Notes under the pieces: generated by a model | The model's input: the letters and a program-made list of their open reading frames with translations, nothing else | Databases searched by the model: none | What the model was told of the DNA's origin: nothing | Source: Actinomycetota bacterium | GTDB lineage: Bacteria; Actinomycetota; Humimicrobiia; Humimicrobiales; Humimicrobiaceae | DNA length: 5,258 bases | Assembly: GCA_003563375.1 (NCBI GenBank) | Contig: PWSB01000147.1 | Span: 1-5,258 of the forward strand | Direction of reading: 5' to 3' | Position numbers and translations under genes: made by a program | Part shown: in pieces, positions 5,247 to 5,258 of the stretch | Layout of the letters: every line of letters begins with the position of its first letter | Position numbering within the stretch: position 1 is the stretch's first letter

Positions 5247-5258
5247 CGTGATTTTAGC

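Noticed and set aside
5080..5258. T-box riboswitch for the synthetase genes.
   Set aside because: No AGGGTGGNACC-type sequence, no specifier-loop architecture, and the leader is too short for a standard T-box.

Overview
This window is a compact, one-directional bacterial translation operon on the minus strand. In transcription order, from high to low coordinates, it holds an untranslated leader (about 5234-5080), infC (IF3), rpmI (L35), rplT (L20), pheS and pheT (the two subunits of phenylalanyl-tRNA synthetase), and the 5' two thirds of an exodeoxyribonuclease III gene (xth) that runs off the window at position 1. All five translation genes are full length and show their family motifs. Intergenic gaps are 29, 15, 14, 21 and 1 nt. 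There are no mobile elements, CRISPR arrays, tRNAs or rRNAs, and no gene-free stretch longer than about 180 nt.

The organism cannot be named from this sequence alone. The order infC-rpmI-rplT-pheS-pheT is a common bacterial arrangement. The DNA is AT-leaning, with many ATA (Ile) and AGG (Arg) codons. PheS carries the CxxC...CxxC insert also found in Bacillus-type enzymes and absent from the E. coli one. A transcription-attenuation leader before infC resembles the Bacillus layout. A Firmicute or an AT-leaning, less-studied bacterial phylum is possible; I hold neither firmly.

The part most worth a second look is the leader between about 5246 and 5079. It contains a perfect TATAAT -10 box, a small hairpin, a bulged stem, and a strong terminator-like hairpin with a seven-T tract that ends 28 nt before the infC start. 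An eight-pair alternative helix could block that terminator. A seven-codon ORF (MLAYFFM) with its own Shine-Dalgarno lies across the terminator. infC begins at an ATT codon right after an in-frame TAA and behind a GGAGGTG site. This matches the known AUU autoregulation of IF3 and implies two control layers: attenuation, possibly by L20 or by leader translation, and IF3-controlled initiation.

The genes act together in protein synthesis: IF3 in initiation, L35 and L20 in the large ribosomal subunit, and PheST in charging tRNA-Phe. xth, a DNA-repair nuclease, appears to be a translationally coupled or read-through passenger. Apart from the leader this is ordinary housekeeping DNA, and I see no new multi-gene system in it.
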